Shown here in pieces: positions 22,180 through 32,720 of a DNA stretch of 64,000 nt. A model generated the notes under the pieces. It did no database searches, had not been told where the DNA came from, and saw only the letters and a list, made by a program, of their open reading frames with translations. Position numbers and translations under genes: made by a program. The stretch covers positions 1 through 64,000 of the forward strand of contig JALMLS010000474.1 of NCBI GenBank assembly GCA_038496445.1, written 5' to 3'. How positions within the stretch are numbered: the stretch's first letter is position 1; each line of letters starts with the position of its first letter. This stretch comes from Trichosphaerium sp. ATCC 40318. Taxonomy: Eukaryota > Discosea > Flabellinia > Trichosidae.

Positions 22180-24152
22180 ATGGCGAAACCACAATCTTCG
22201 TCGGCTAATTTACAATATGTTAACCGTTTGGCCACTGGTTGGGCACATTCAATGGTAATCGCAGACGATGGCTTTGTTTACACATGGGGACGAAACGATA
22301 ACCGCCAATTGGGTAACACAGACGAAAAAAAGAGTTCTATCGCAAGACCAATAAAGTCACTTGTAAATATCGTCTGTATTGCTGCTGGATACGAATATAA
22401 CCTTGCAGTTGATTCAAACAGTATTGTGTATGCATGGGGATATAATTCAGAAGGTCAATTGGGTCTGGGTCACTTTGCGTCACCTGTTTCGTCACCAACA
22501 CGTGTTCCAAATCTCAACAATATCACGAAAGTCTCTGCCTTTTTAGTGAGTATGGCGTTATCAAAATCAGGTCGTGTTTATTCTTGGGGAAGCAACTTCT
22601 TTCAAGGATTGGGTCATTCATTCGACAAGTGGAACATTTCATCACCAGCGGTTATTCCAAATCTTCAAAATGTTCAAAAAATTCAAACTAATGAGCATGT
22701 AAGTGGAGCAATGACATCAAGCGGTCATGTCTTGCTTTGGGGAACAACTAAAGATAAAGCACATGATAAATCATTATTCTTGAAACGAAAGACAATTTCA
22801 CGTGTTCCAAGTATTGATGATGCCACTGATATTGCCATTGGTCAGTCTCATGTGCTTGTTCTCCTCAAGTCAGGACAAGTATTTTCTTTTGGACGTGACT
22901 GGCAAGGGCCTCTTGGGTTGGGTATTGATCGCGAGTATGGCCAGGGTATCATCAAAGGACTCAATAACATTGAATCTGTCCATGCTGGTCTTTGGTCATC
23001 ATTTGCAATTGATGATGAAGGTTGTTTGTTTGGTTGGGGTCAAGGGAAATGGATTGATTCGTTCTGGACAAACAAACCATTAAAATTACCTGGAAAATAT
23101 CTTGAGTTTGCCAATAAACGAGATCATTACTTGGCAATATCTCATGATTGTAGATTGGTTACAGGTGGCTCTAACGATTATGGTGAATCAGAACCACAAA
23201 AATTGACATTCAACAATCAGTATTTTACAGTCGACACTCAACAATTGGATGAACGGCCAATCAACAAGTCATCAATCAAAGTTCATCCATCTGAAGAGAC
23301 GTACATTTCAAAAAAGGCCATTCGAGATGTACCTCAGAAGTTTGGACAAACAAAACAAGATCTTCAGATTCTCGAAAATGCACGTCATCGCATTCAATCC
23401 AAACAGCAAAGTAAGTGTTAAGTCCACTATTCTCAAGTTTTATAACTCTTTATACTTTAAAGGACAAGAAGACTCTATTGATTCAATCAACTACAACCCA
23501 TCCGCCAATGAATCAAATCAACGTCCACCTTTAAATGAAGCTGATGATCTTGTATCAAGACAATCATGGCTTCAAGATGAGTTTGAAACAATCAACCTTG
23601 GCAACGTACAACCAAAATATTATTTCATTCAAAATATTCTCTATTTATTTATTTACGTCAATGTTAAGGATGCTTCTTCCGATGCAATAGGAGCCAAATC
23701 AACCTCTTGGCACTTCAAAGGCGATTCATCTATCAAGAACCCTTCTCAACCTTCCGTTGATGTAGATGACCTTGTTTCGCAACAGTCCTGGAAGAACAAT
23801 GTTGAATCAATTAATATTGATAAGAGAAATGTATCAATGCCAGTTGTACCTGAAACAGTAGACGTTGGCAAAGTACGACTCTTTCTCTCGGAAGCGATAC
23901 ATCACCTAACTTTTATTGCAGCCTTCACCATCAGCTCCAATTGTACCAGAACAACCGTTGAGAGGGAAAGTTGAATGGGTGAATATCTTGATTTTGGCAG
24001 GGATTGATAGATCAAGAGCTCAAACACTTGGATCAATGTTGGATGAAGCATGTATTGAGATACAAGAGTTAAAAGGAGAAATTATGAAAGTGTTTGATTT
24101 TACAGCAATTGAGCGTGCAAAAGTTATCAAGTATAAAAAAGACCATTGTTAA
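22180..24152 (+). CDS. RCC1-repeat beta-propeller with C-terminal SAM domain, paralog B
   Basis: Exons 22180-23410, 23463-23605, 23669-23872 and 23922-24152 join in frame to 602 residues. Exon 1 encodes about seven RCC1 blades plus a longer acidic/basic linker (KKAIRDVPQKFGQTKQD). Exons 2-3 encode two related short motifs (DDLVSRQSWLQDE, DDLVSQQSWKNN) also seen as LNQQSWLNK in paralog A and SEQSWNDK in paralog C. The last exon carries the SAM-like domain (VNILILAGIDRSRAQTLG ... IERAKVIKYKK), the most divergent of the three. The constant parts of exon 1 are almost base-identical to paralogs A and C, while loops such as AAGYEYNLAV, WGSNFFQG and FGRDWQGPLG are paralog-specific. Cytosolic or nuclear; partner unknown. 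Confidence 0.85.
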
Positions 24153-24296
24153 ATCAATAATAAATAGTAGTTTACAAAAAAAACATGTGTTGATTCTCAT
24201 TTCTGATTCACTGCATGTCGACCACATCTAACAAGTTCCGCTTATGTACACCATGCATTTGTGCTTATAAGTAGTGAAGGGGTGTTGGAGGCAATT

Positions 24297-25635
24297 ATGG
24301 CTTCTTGGAGGGTTTTTTTAATTATCTTCACATTCACAAGTCGCTAAGTGGAATGTAACTTCTTTGTCTGTCCTTTTCGCACGTGATGATTTTTTCCTAA
24401 TTCATATGGTTCATTTGAAGGCTATGGTACCCTTCAAAGTAACGTGCTAAATCACGGCTCAATAAATATTGGCCATCGTGAGCTTGGTGGTACTCACAGT
24501 TTGAATATCATTGGTGATTACATCCAAACAGGAAACTTGCAATTAGACGCTAATGAAACTGGTATGAAATACTTACACATGATATTCTTTGATTTAACGT
24601 TATTGGTAGCCATTGGTGAGTTGAAACAGGTAAAATGTCACTTACTCGGCAATCAAACATATCATCAAATCAAAATCGAGTTAGTCTCTTCAGAGGAAGG
24701 CAGTACAGGCAGATTTGAAGTGTACGTACCAGGCACAAATATAAATTTACTCAATCACACTTTAGTATCAATGGTCTTGATGAACGAAACGTGGCTTATC
24801 CAGTAAATGGAGTGAGGTATGATTATTTTTTTAAGTAAAGCTCACTAATCAATAAACAGATTCTGTGCTGTTGTCAACTTGCCAGAGGGAAATAAATGCA
24901 TTATCGTTTTAGAAGATGATTGTGAAAGAGGTTGTGCCTTTGAAGATATTGTTATAGATGTATCATTTGGTACAGTAGTGCTAGAGGGTACTTTAATTTT
25001 GTACTTACTGTATTTCTTTAATCCTCCTCATGTAGGAGATGTTGAGTTCAACAAAGGCGTGGAAATTCTTATAGATACTGATACCCAGATTATAATTGAA
25101 GGATGCCCTTCTTTCGCACCGAATACAACCATCAAAGCAGTACCAGATGCTAATTTCACAGGGCACTTGGATTTATTCGTATTTCAACCACATTGTATTG
25201 TGGATCTTGACAACATAAACATTGCTGTGGATACTTCAAGACCAAGAGAAATTCACCTTTGTAACGCAAGAGGTCCGGCCAAAAAAACACGTGATTTTGC
25301 TTCACCAAACTAATCACTAAATAGATTCAACATCAATACGATTATTTGGACCTTGTGCTACTTCGTCATCAACTTCAAATGCCAGGATCTATGGTATTGG
25401 CTTTGGAGTGACCATTGCTGTTATAGTACTTGTTATTATAATCATCATTGCAACACCACGACTAAGAAACGCTATTTGTCCTTTTATCATCAAGTATAAA
25501 GTAGATTCAATGGTTGAAAGTATCACAGGAAAACCAGCTCCAAGACTAGCTGGAACAAAAGCATCAGTAGGTGATAATGGTAAATATGTCGAGTCTGATG
25601 ATAGCGGATCGAGCAAGTACAGTGGTATGCCATAA
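24297..25635 (+). CDS. Type I membrane protein, function unknown
   Basis: Exons 24297-24339, 24421-24561, 24610-24802, 24860-24969, 25036-25272 and 25325-25635 join to 344 residues. MASWRVFLIIFTFTS is a signal peptide. The ectodomain begins with beta-helix-like text (YGTLQSNVLNHGSINIG, GGTHSLNIIGDYIQTG) and continues with several N-glycosylation sites (NQT, NHT, NET, NTT, NFT) and cysteines. A transmembrane helix (GFGVTIAVIVLVIIIIIA) is followed by a short basic-then-acidic cytoplasmic tail ending GSSKYSGMP. Two donors are unusual (GTCGCT, GTCCGG), but the phase fits in both. Not recognised beyond this; a surface receptor or adhesin is plausible. It lies between RCC1-SAM B and F-box/LRR 2. 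Confidence 0.7.
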
Positions 25636-25929
25636 AAAAACGGAAATGATGATAGCGAGATGACTGAGTATTCAGGTTAATATTGTAGCCACAAGAAATA
25701 ACTAAATTTGAGAGCACTTGTTAAACTGATTGTAATTAATTAATTGTTTCCACATAACTATTATGCTTTGTAAGAAATAACTTAAAGTACTACATGTTAA
25801 AAGTTGTCTACTTTATTTTCTACATTGCACCTAAAAAATACAATCTAAGCTAGCATACATCAGTGCTAATCAATAGTTTGCAATGGAGTTCCACCTACCG
25901 TTGTGGAATAAGCTGTGTCTAAAAGAAAA

Positions 25930-27684
25930 CTAGTATCGTAATATCTCAAATGCATCAGTTAATTCTTTGATACCTGTGTCACTTGCTATTGTTCCCCAGG
26001 ACAAGTGAATAGTATGTACACCTGAGAGCGCCTTTAACCCCTCCTTTGTTATTGATGAACATTCTAACAAACATATTTCATGCACACCAGCCAATGCCTT
26101 CAATCCTTCATCTGTTATTAATTCACATCCTGACAAGTAGATAGTGCGCACACCAGCCAACACCTTCAATCCTTCATCTGTTACAGACACACACTTGCTC
26201 AAAACAATATGATGTACACCTGCCAACGCCTTCAAGCCTTCATCTGTTATCAATTTACACCCACATAATCTAATAGTGTATACACCTACTAGTGCTTTCA
26301 AACCTTCATCTGATATCGGTTGACACCCATTCAAACTGATGGTGTGTACGCCTATCAACATCTTTAAACCTTCATCTGTTACGTTTGTAGATGACAAATT
26401 AATATCATGTACACCTTCCAATGCTGCAATGCCCTCATCTGTTATTGACTTACAACCATACAAGTTGATGGTATGTACGCCTGCCAATGCTTTCAAACCT
26501 TCGTCTGATATGTTTGTTTGTCTTAAATTGATTGTGTGTACACCAGCCAACGCCTTCAAACCTTCATCTGTTATCGATGAACACTTTTTCAAATCAATAG
26601 TGTGTACACCTGCCAAAGCCTTCAAACCTTCATCCGTTATTGAGGAACATAAACTCAATTTGATAGTGTGTACTCCTGCCAGTGTCTTCAAACCGTCATC
26701 TGTTACATTTATATATGTTAAATCAATCTTATGTACACCTGTCAATGCTTTGAAACTATTGCCTGATAATGATTCACAACCATACAACTCAATAGTATGT
26801 ACACCTGCCAACGGCTTCAAACCTTCATCTGATATAGATTCACAACCACACAACCTGATTATATTTACACCCGTCAATGCCTTCAAACCTTGATCTGTTA
26901 CCTTTGTATACGATAAGTCAATCTCATGCACACCTGCCAATGCTGCAATGCCCTCATCTGTTATTGATTTACAACCATACAACATTATTGTATGTGCACC
27001 TGCCAATGCTTTAATACCCTTATCTGTGATAAGTTTGCAACCACTTAGGCTGATAATGTGTACACCTGCCAAGGACTTGATACCCTTATCTGTAATAAGC
27101 TTACAAAAATACAGGTCAATAGTGTGCACACCCGCCAATGCCTTCAAACCTTCATCTGTTACGTTTACATGTGATAAGTCAATCTCATGTACGCCTGCCA
27201 ATGTCACAATACCATCATTTGTTATTAGTTCACAATCATTCAATCGGATGGTGTGTACACCTGCCAACGTCTTAATGCCCTCATCTGTTATTGATTGACA
27301 TCCACCCAAGCTGATAGTGTGTACTCCCGCTAGCACCTTCAAATATTCATCTGTTACCTTGGTATATGCCAGGTCAATACTATGTACACCTGTCAATGCC
27401 TTTATAGTGTCATTTGTAATTGATTTATAAAAGCGCATGTCAATGGTTGTATTCTGGAGCAAAGGACTGCCATAAAGCATCTTAACTTCGTTTTCTCTTT
27501 TAATATTGATAGAACCGTATCCAACGTGGTGGTGAACAACATCTCGCAAAAAGTGGCACGTTTGGGCTGTACGGAGTGCATGCATATTTGTCCCTTGTTT
27601 GAGAATATAGACTATTAATTCAATTGGTAAGGCAACCAAGTCGATTACGTTCTCAGTAGCTGTTTTTGAGTCTTTTCCTTCCAT
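25930..27684 (-). CDS. F-box/leucine-rich-repeat protein 2 (22 repeats)
   Basis: An intronless 584-residue protein. An N-terminal F-box-like segment (LVALPIELIVYILKQG) is followed by about 22 LRRs of 21-22 residues on the frame GVHTIxLxxCxxITDEGLKAL. The residue after GVHTI changes freely between repeats (D, S, R, M, E, K, N, V, Y, C, H), as do the two after the next Leu, while the rest of the unit is nearly fixed. These are the solvent-exposed positions of the LRR concave face, where ligands usually bind. The reverse strand is also open over long stretches because the repeats keep one frame free of stops; those frames are not genes. Likely an SCF-type substrate receptor; ligand unknown. Confidence 0.87.
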   Translation of the reverse strand: MEGKDSKTATENVIDLVALPIELIVYILKQGTNMHALRTAQTCHFLRDVVHHHVGYGSINIKRENEVKMLYGSPLLQNTTIDMRFYKSITNDTIKALTGVHSIDLAYTKVTDEYLKVLAGVHTISLGGCQSITDEGIKTLAGVHTIRLNDCELITNDGIVTLAGVHEIDLSHVNVTDEGLKALAGVHTIDLYFCKLITDKGIKSLAGVHIISLSGCKLITDKGIKALAGAHTIMLYGCKSITDEGIAALAGVHEIDLSYTKVTDQGLKALTGVNIIRLCGCESISDEGLKPLAGVHTIELYGCESLSGNSFKALTGVHKIDLTYINVTDDGLKTLAGVHTIKLSLCSSITDEGLKALAGVHTIDLKKCSSITDEGLKALAGVHTINLRQTNISDEGLKALAGVHTINLYGCKSITDEGIAALEGVHDINLSSTNVTDEGLKMLIGVHTISLNGCQPISDEGLKALVGVYTIRLCGCKLITDEGLKALAGVHHIVLSKCVSVTDEGLKVLAGVRTIYLSGCELITDEGLKALAGVHEICLLECSSITKEGLKALSGVHTIHLSWGTIASDTGIKELTDAFEILRY

Positions 27685-28070
27685 TTTACCACAATAATCG
27701 CTTGAAAGAACTTTATAGTGTAAATTAGTACTTGATTCAAACGCTGAATACCAGTAAATGTTTTGGTGAAGTAAAATGGCTTAAATGTGACGTATTCCCT
27801 GTATTAAGTTAACAGCAGCTTACAACAATAGTACGTGCTATTCTGTTTCCCTTACTATTACCCAAGATGTAAGGGAGAATTACAAGTGCTTCAAACCCGT
27901 TTTTGTAACAGACACGTGTCAAGTGGCACATTAAATGTTTCCTACAATTTCGATTGTGAGATTGTATTGTGTAAGGAAGTGGTCTTGACCGCCTTTGGCG
28001 TAGCTGTAAGCTAGACTTCCTTATAAATGGAACTGTTACAACAGCCTACACATTCATTTTTAATTATTAG

Positions 28071-28307
28071 TTGTTTGAGGAACAGATCAAGCGATGATAT
28101 AGTGAATACAGTTGAGACTCTAAAAGTATGGTTTTTAGAAACTTGCGGTGCTGGTTAAACTCAGTAAGTCATTTTTCATAACAGTTTTTAATATTTTTAG
28201 CTCTACACCTTTCCTGTAGCTGGTGGATCAACGCTACCTTCTCAACCACTAGCCCTTTTTAAAAGTGGTGAATGCAACAAAGTACCTATGATAGTCGGTA
28301 CAAATGA
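28071..28307 (+). pseudogene. Type-B carboxylesterase gene remnant (two exons)
   Basis: Exon 28071-28125 reads CLRNRSSDDIVNTVETLK, and exon 28201-28307 reads YTFPVAGGSTLPSQP, LALFKSG and VPMIVGTN. This matches the carboxylesterase/cholinesterase region with a conserved Cys-Leu-Arg, then V.GG..LP..P..LF..G....VP...G.N. The nucleophile-elbow exons and the C-terminal part are not found on either side, so this is a fragment. Confidence 0.6.
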
Positions 28308-29814
28308 GTAAGTACAAACCATACATGTTGCCAACACTAAAATCAACTTTTCAAAGATACGAACCAAATCTTTCACACAATGAACTATAGCTAATTCTAT
28401 TTTAGATAATGGTAGAACTTACTATTGGATATATTCTTGGCGTTATATTGTGTATGTCACAGGTTTTGGTTGTTGAACTTATTCATGAATACCTTGCAGA
28501 ATCCCTCGAGGACTAATGCAATCAGAGATGAAAGTTCCTAATGAGGATATGAACTAGTCAACAATCACCATTCACAAGTACCTGTCCGCACTAATCGGCG
28601 TTGCTCTGGTAGACAGGTTTGGCTTAATTACTTTCTTAAATTGGATATCAATCTCAGAGTTAGAAGTAGTGAGTAAAGAATAATATCCTTGCTAGGGATA
28701 CGGGCTACCTATGTTCACAAACCATCTCAACAAGGCGTCCCTTGATTTCGTTTTTTTTATCAATCACTTTGTGCGTAGACTACGTATTGCTTGATTACTG
28801 CCCTTATAGAACTACCATTGCCAGTATCGCTCTGCGGCAAAAATCCTGAATATTGTGCGAGTTATCATTTAGAGTGTTATGTCTGTATATTCTACTGGAA
28901 TTCCAGGCGTTTGAAGAAACTAGCTGACCAACCATAATCTGACATTACCGCACCCGGCACGCACAGATCAACAGATGGCAAGCAACAATCATCCCACTTC
29001 CCGCCCTTGAAAAAGGAACTTTTTCTGATCCAAAAAATCTGCATTTATTGAAAACTGAATTTGTGGATCATTTTTTGCATAAATAGCACGTGTACAAGAT
29101 ATAAATCCTTACTCGTGTGTTGCGTTTGAGCCACCGAGACGTTAGTCTTCCTCCAAACCTGTCTTGTTGCTTACTCTGTCTCTTGTTGGTTCTAACCTAG
29201 ATTGTCGTCTAACAAAGAAAACTCGCTGTTTTCAGCTTTTTTGCCTCTCGCTCAAACGCTCCTGAAACGCGTTCAAGTAGTCAAACTTGGCTCTTCTACG
29301 CATGCAAAGCCCGTACAGAGGCGAAACGTTTAATTGGAAGTCTACATGTTGTTTTTTATTATTGCTTTCAGTGGCGTAAAAATCAACCCGTCAACAGTAA
29401 CAAGAGACTCGTTAGAGCCTAGAAAGAGCACTTAGAACGCTAACAGGTCAATATATGAATTACTGAATATATAAAGGAATTCATTCGTATTTTGCCTTAC
29501 AGTAAACGGTACAAGCAACAATGACGAAAAAAACGCCTACAGTCTAAAATTATGTGTAGTTTTCGTTTTTCCTAATTTAGAATATGTCTCCCAAATATAA
29601 TTGGTTGGAACTTCTTTACCTGGTAACAGATTAGTGAAAAAAACAACTAGTATAACATAATACAGTTTCAAAACAACTAATAACGCGGTATCGGAGTGAG
29701 CAAACTTTAGGAACTACTACAATGTACAAAAAAGGAAACAACCTTTCCTTTTTGAGTAGGCTTTAAGCAAATACATACACAAACACCCCACAACTACTGC
29801 ACCTCCGTAGTACA
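28308..29814. other. Intergenic stretch without a supported gene
   Basis: About 1.5 kb with slightly higher GC at 28700-29350. I see no coding pattern or known RNA. The last part is the upstream region of the LPMO gene. Confidence 0.5.
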
Positions 29815-31170
29815 ATGTCACAACTCACTCTAGTGCTCGTTGCACTATTAGCATTTCTTGCTATCGAAACAAACGCACACAGCTACTTGTTCGAACCTAG
29901 GACTACTTCTGGTTGGAACGGTGTTAAAGGCTGCCGTGTACACCGCTACAAAACACCATACAAAGGCTTGAAATACCTCAATTGTCCAGGTCCTTGTGAC
30001 GACTTTATTGTTTCTTCTCGTACAAACTACGAGAAAGAAGCCGATACAAGCACTGCTGCAACTTACAAACGAGGAGAAAAACTACCTTTAAAATGGACAA
30101 AAAATAACCACCAAGGACATGGATACGTTCGATTATCTCTTGTCCCGTTCGAAGACTATCTAAAGAGAAGCCCATCAAACTACAAAAACCTTGCTAAGCA
30201 ATTCAACAACAACGCTTTCCACTACGAATGTTGGGGAGCTAAACAAGTCAGCTGTAATCCGGGCAAAAAGGCTACTATTGCATGTGGTTCTGACACAAAA
30301 GGTGTTTATTACCAGTCTGAATCCCGCATACCTACAGTTGTACCTGATGGTAAATACGCTCTTCAATGGACATGGTTCGGAGGTACTGGTGATGTAATCA
30401 GCGACTACTACAGTTGCTCTATTATCAGAATATCTGGAGGTCCAATGGAAACAAAATACCAGATCTCTGCCAAGAAATGTCAAACGACGAATGGTGTACT
30501 CGGTACTTGTGCTGTTATGCCTTGTTCTACCTCATGGAGACACTTATCAAGCGGCGGAAGCGAAATATATCCAGAAGAGTGGACCAGACGATCTGATAAA
30601 TTCGTTTACCCAGCGAACTTCGGCGGTAGTGCTCAATCTCCACCTCCTCCAAGAAACACCAATCCACCTCCTCCACAAAGAACCAACCCTCCTCATCCAC
30701 AAAGAACCAACACTCCTCCACCACCACAAAGAACCAATCCTCCTCCACCTCCAACGAATGGAGTTAAATGTTTAGATTCATTAGCACTTCGAAAAAGCAA
30801 CTATTGGAGTACGTCCTTTTTTTTTTTTTCAAGCAATCTTTCCTTTACTAACAGTTTTTTTGTAGGCAATGGAAGAGCCACATCTATAATTACTACAATT
30901 AAAACAGCTAGAGGTGTACGCCTTGACGAAGTAGTGATCAACTTTGAGTTCAGCGGATCTGTACAATCCGTTTTTGATAATCAGATTTGGCCAAGCAATA
31001 CAAAAGTCAAAAAGGTATCCACTAAAGTTATGCAAATGACAGTACAAGGAAATACAAACTGGCCTGGTTTCAACCTCCTGAGCAATGGCCGTAACAACAA
31101 AGTCGTCAAGACAATTGTTGTACGCGGTACAACACGTGATGGTAAGCAATGTAGAAGACAAACATTGTAA
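29815..31170 (+). CDS. Secreted lytic polysaccharide monooxygenase (LPMO-like) with C-terminal domain
   Basis: Two exons, 29815-30808 and 30866-31170, give 432 residues. The 57-nt intron is a multiple of three without a stop, so a read-through product would also be open. It has a TACTAAC branch site. The signal peptide ends ...IETNA and mature protein starts with His22 (HSYLFEP). An N-terminal His after cleavage is the first ligand of the copper histidine brace. The second is probably His99 or His102 in NNHQGHGYVRL. A Cys-rich core and W-x-W...DYYSCSIIRI end the catalytic domain, as in other LPMO families. A Pro-rich linker (PPPPQRTNP type, about residues 275-320) leads to a 110-residue C-terminal domain, perhaps carbohydrate-binding. 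It should cleave chitin, cellulose or another polysaccharide; which one cannot be told. Confidence 0.75.
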   Translation: MSQLTLVLVALLAFLAIETNAHSYLFEPRTTSGWNGVKGCRVHRYKTPYKGLKYLNCPGPCDDFIVSSRTNYEKEADTSTAATYKRGEKLPLKWTKNNHQGHGYVRLSLVPFEDYLKRSPSNYKNLAKQFNNNAFHYECWGAKQVSCNPGKKATIACGSDTKGVYYQSESRIPTVVPDGKYALQWTWFGGTGDVISDYYSCSIIRISGGPMETKYQISAKKCQTTNGVLGTCAVMPCSTSWRHLSSGGSEIYPEEWTRRSDKFVYPANFGGSAQSPPPPRNTNPPPPQRTNPPHPQRTNTPPPPQRTNPPPPPTNGVKCLDSLALRKSNYWSTSFFFFSSNLSFTNSFFVGNGRATSIITTIKTARGVRLDEVVINFEFSGSVQSVFDNQIWPSNTKVKKVSTKVMQMTVQGNTNWPGFNLLSNGRNNKVVKTIVVRGTTRDGKQCRRQTL

Positions 31171-31447
31171 AAATGTCAGTAAATAAACAAAAGTACTTGT
31201 CATCGATTTGTTTATTCTCGCTGTTTCTGTAGTCAACACGTTCCACCAATGATTTCCTTCTTCTGAGTTCCTATGCACACAGTCCTGAGGGTGCGAAGTT
31301 TTACCTTATCGCTAGGCCTCTGCAACAAAGCCAATAAGATGTCTGCTACGCTTCATCCAACGCTTCTGGTCGATTTATTTGGAAACCAGTACTTGCCTTA
31401 AATACGACGTTAAGACGGGTCAAAGCAAACAGAAAAAGAAAAACAAA

Positions 31448-32149
31448 ATGTCTTCGAACAGGTTTATGAAGGTAATACTACTAGGTGATTCTGGTGTAGG
31501 TAAAACCAGGCTCCTCATGCAGTTTACAAACGAAACATTTACAAAATCAAATGAAGGATCGATGTATCCTGATTTTAAGATGAGAAACTTGAAGCTACCA
31601 GATGATAGTTACGTAAGAATACAAGTATGGGATACTTCAGGACAAGAAAAGTTTCACCGTTTAGCACGTTCTTTCTATAATGGACCACACTGTTGTATAC
31701 TTGTTTATGATATTTGTAACGCTAATTCTTTCCACTCTTTAAAAAAATGGAGAAGTTCTTTTCTTGATAAAGCGACGCATATAAACAAGGATACATTCCC
31801 TTTTATTGTTGTTGGTAATAAACTAGATAAAAAAAGCTTAAGAGTAATAACACGTGATGAGGCTATCACGTGGTGTAGAGATAATGGAGATTTACACTAT
31901 TTCGAGACATCAGCTGCTAAAGATGAAGATGTTGATGCTGTTTTTGACTTTATCTCTCAAATGCCTGTTCAAGAGGTTTACGTTGATGAAGAGGATATGG
32001 AAACGAAGAACTCGTCCTCTACTGGTTCTATCACAACGCGCACTGGTGGAACATCACATGTGATATTATCTGATGCGACAACTGATTCTGAGACGGCGCT
32101 ACTATTACCACCTAAAAAAAAGTCGAAAAAAAAAGGATGTTGTTGTTAA
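31448..32149 (+). CDS. Rab-family small GTPase, Rab7-like
   Basis: Intronless. I chose ATG 31448 (MSSNRFMKVILLGDSGVGKT) because Rab proteins begin close to the P-loop; the open frame continues upstream to 31379. The G motifs are GDSGVGKT, WDTSGQE, NKLD and ETSAA, with a C-terminal GCCC prenylation signal after a Lys-rich stretch. WCRDNGDLHYFETSAA is closest to Rab7, a late endosome/lysosome trafficking GTPase. Two points are odd: switch I reads SMYPDF instead of the usual TIGADF, and the switch II motif has Ser for Ala (DTSGQE). Nucleotide binding should be kept, but effector choice may differ. Vesicle membrane location is inferred from the family. Confidence 0.88.
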   Translation: MSSNRFMKVILLGDSGVGKTRLLMQFTNETFTKSNEGSMYPDFKMRNLKLPDDSYVRIQVWDTSGQEKFHRLARSFYNGPHCCILVYDICNANSFHSLKKWRSSFLDKATHINKDTFPFIVVGNKLDKKSLRVITRDEAITWCRDNGDLHYFETSAAKDEDVDAVFDFISQMPVQEVYVDEEDMETKNSSSTGSITTRTGGTSHVILSDATTDSETALLLPPKKKSKKKGCCC

Positions 32150-32720
32150 ACATCATCGTCGTTTTCGTATTACTAGGCACGTACTGCCTGCAAAAAAAAC
32201 ATAAATGGAACAGTAGTAATAAAATGAATGGATCCACAAAACGGTTTTAAGCAAATCAAACAAGTTCTGTTTCATTTTGTTTTCATTATTAAATCACGTG
32301 ATGAGGAGCGACAGTACATTCCTTCAAAAATATACTAACCGTTTACTTTCCAATGCCATTCATGTAAGCACAACCGTGGCGTTAGCAACCGCAAGAGAGA
32401 AGCTCGAGAAAACGAAAGTGAATAGTTAATTTGTGCAGCAGGTTGTACATTACACTAAAGCATTCACAAGTTCTTAGAGAATTTTTTGCTAAGTAGTTGA
32501 TTATTTTAAAATAATTCAATTTCACATCACAGCTTAATCTCACCAAACCAAAAGTTATATATGTTGTGGCATATATATACAAGTTTATAGGACTCGACTA
32601 TCAAACACTTCTGAATAGGACAAAGATAGTAATTGTACAAATATAGACTTTTATTGTAAAAAAAATGTAGTTTTTTTCTTTATTTACGGAATATACTCCT
32701 TTTGTCCATCCTCAATCGGC
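32150..32720. other. Intergenic stretch between convergent genes
   Basis: Contains ATCACGTGAT at about 32294-32303 and AT-rich sequence. No gene is supported. Confidence 0.5.

Noticed and set aside
25930-27684. Regular about 66-bp periodicity resembling a CRISPR-like array
   Set aside because: The periodicity is the coding LRR unit; repeats are not separated by unrelated spacers and one frame is open throughout.
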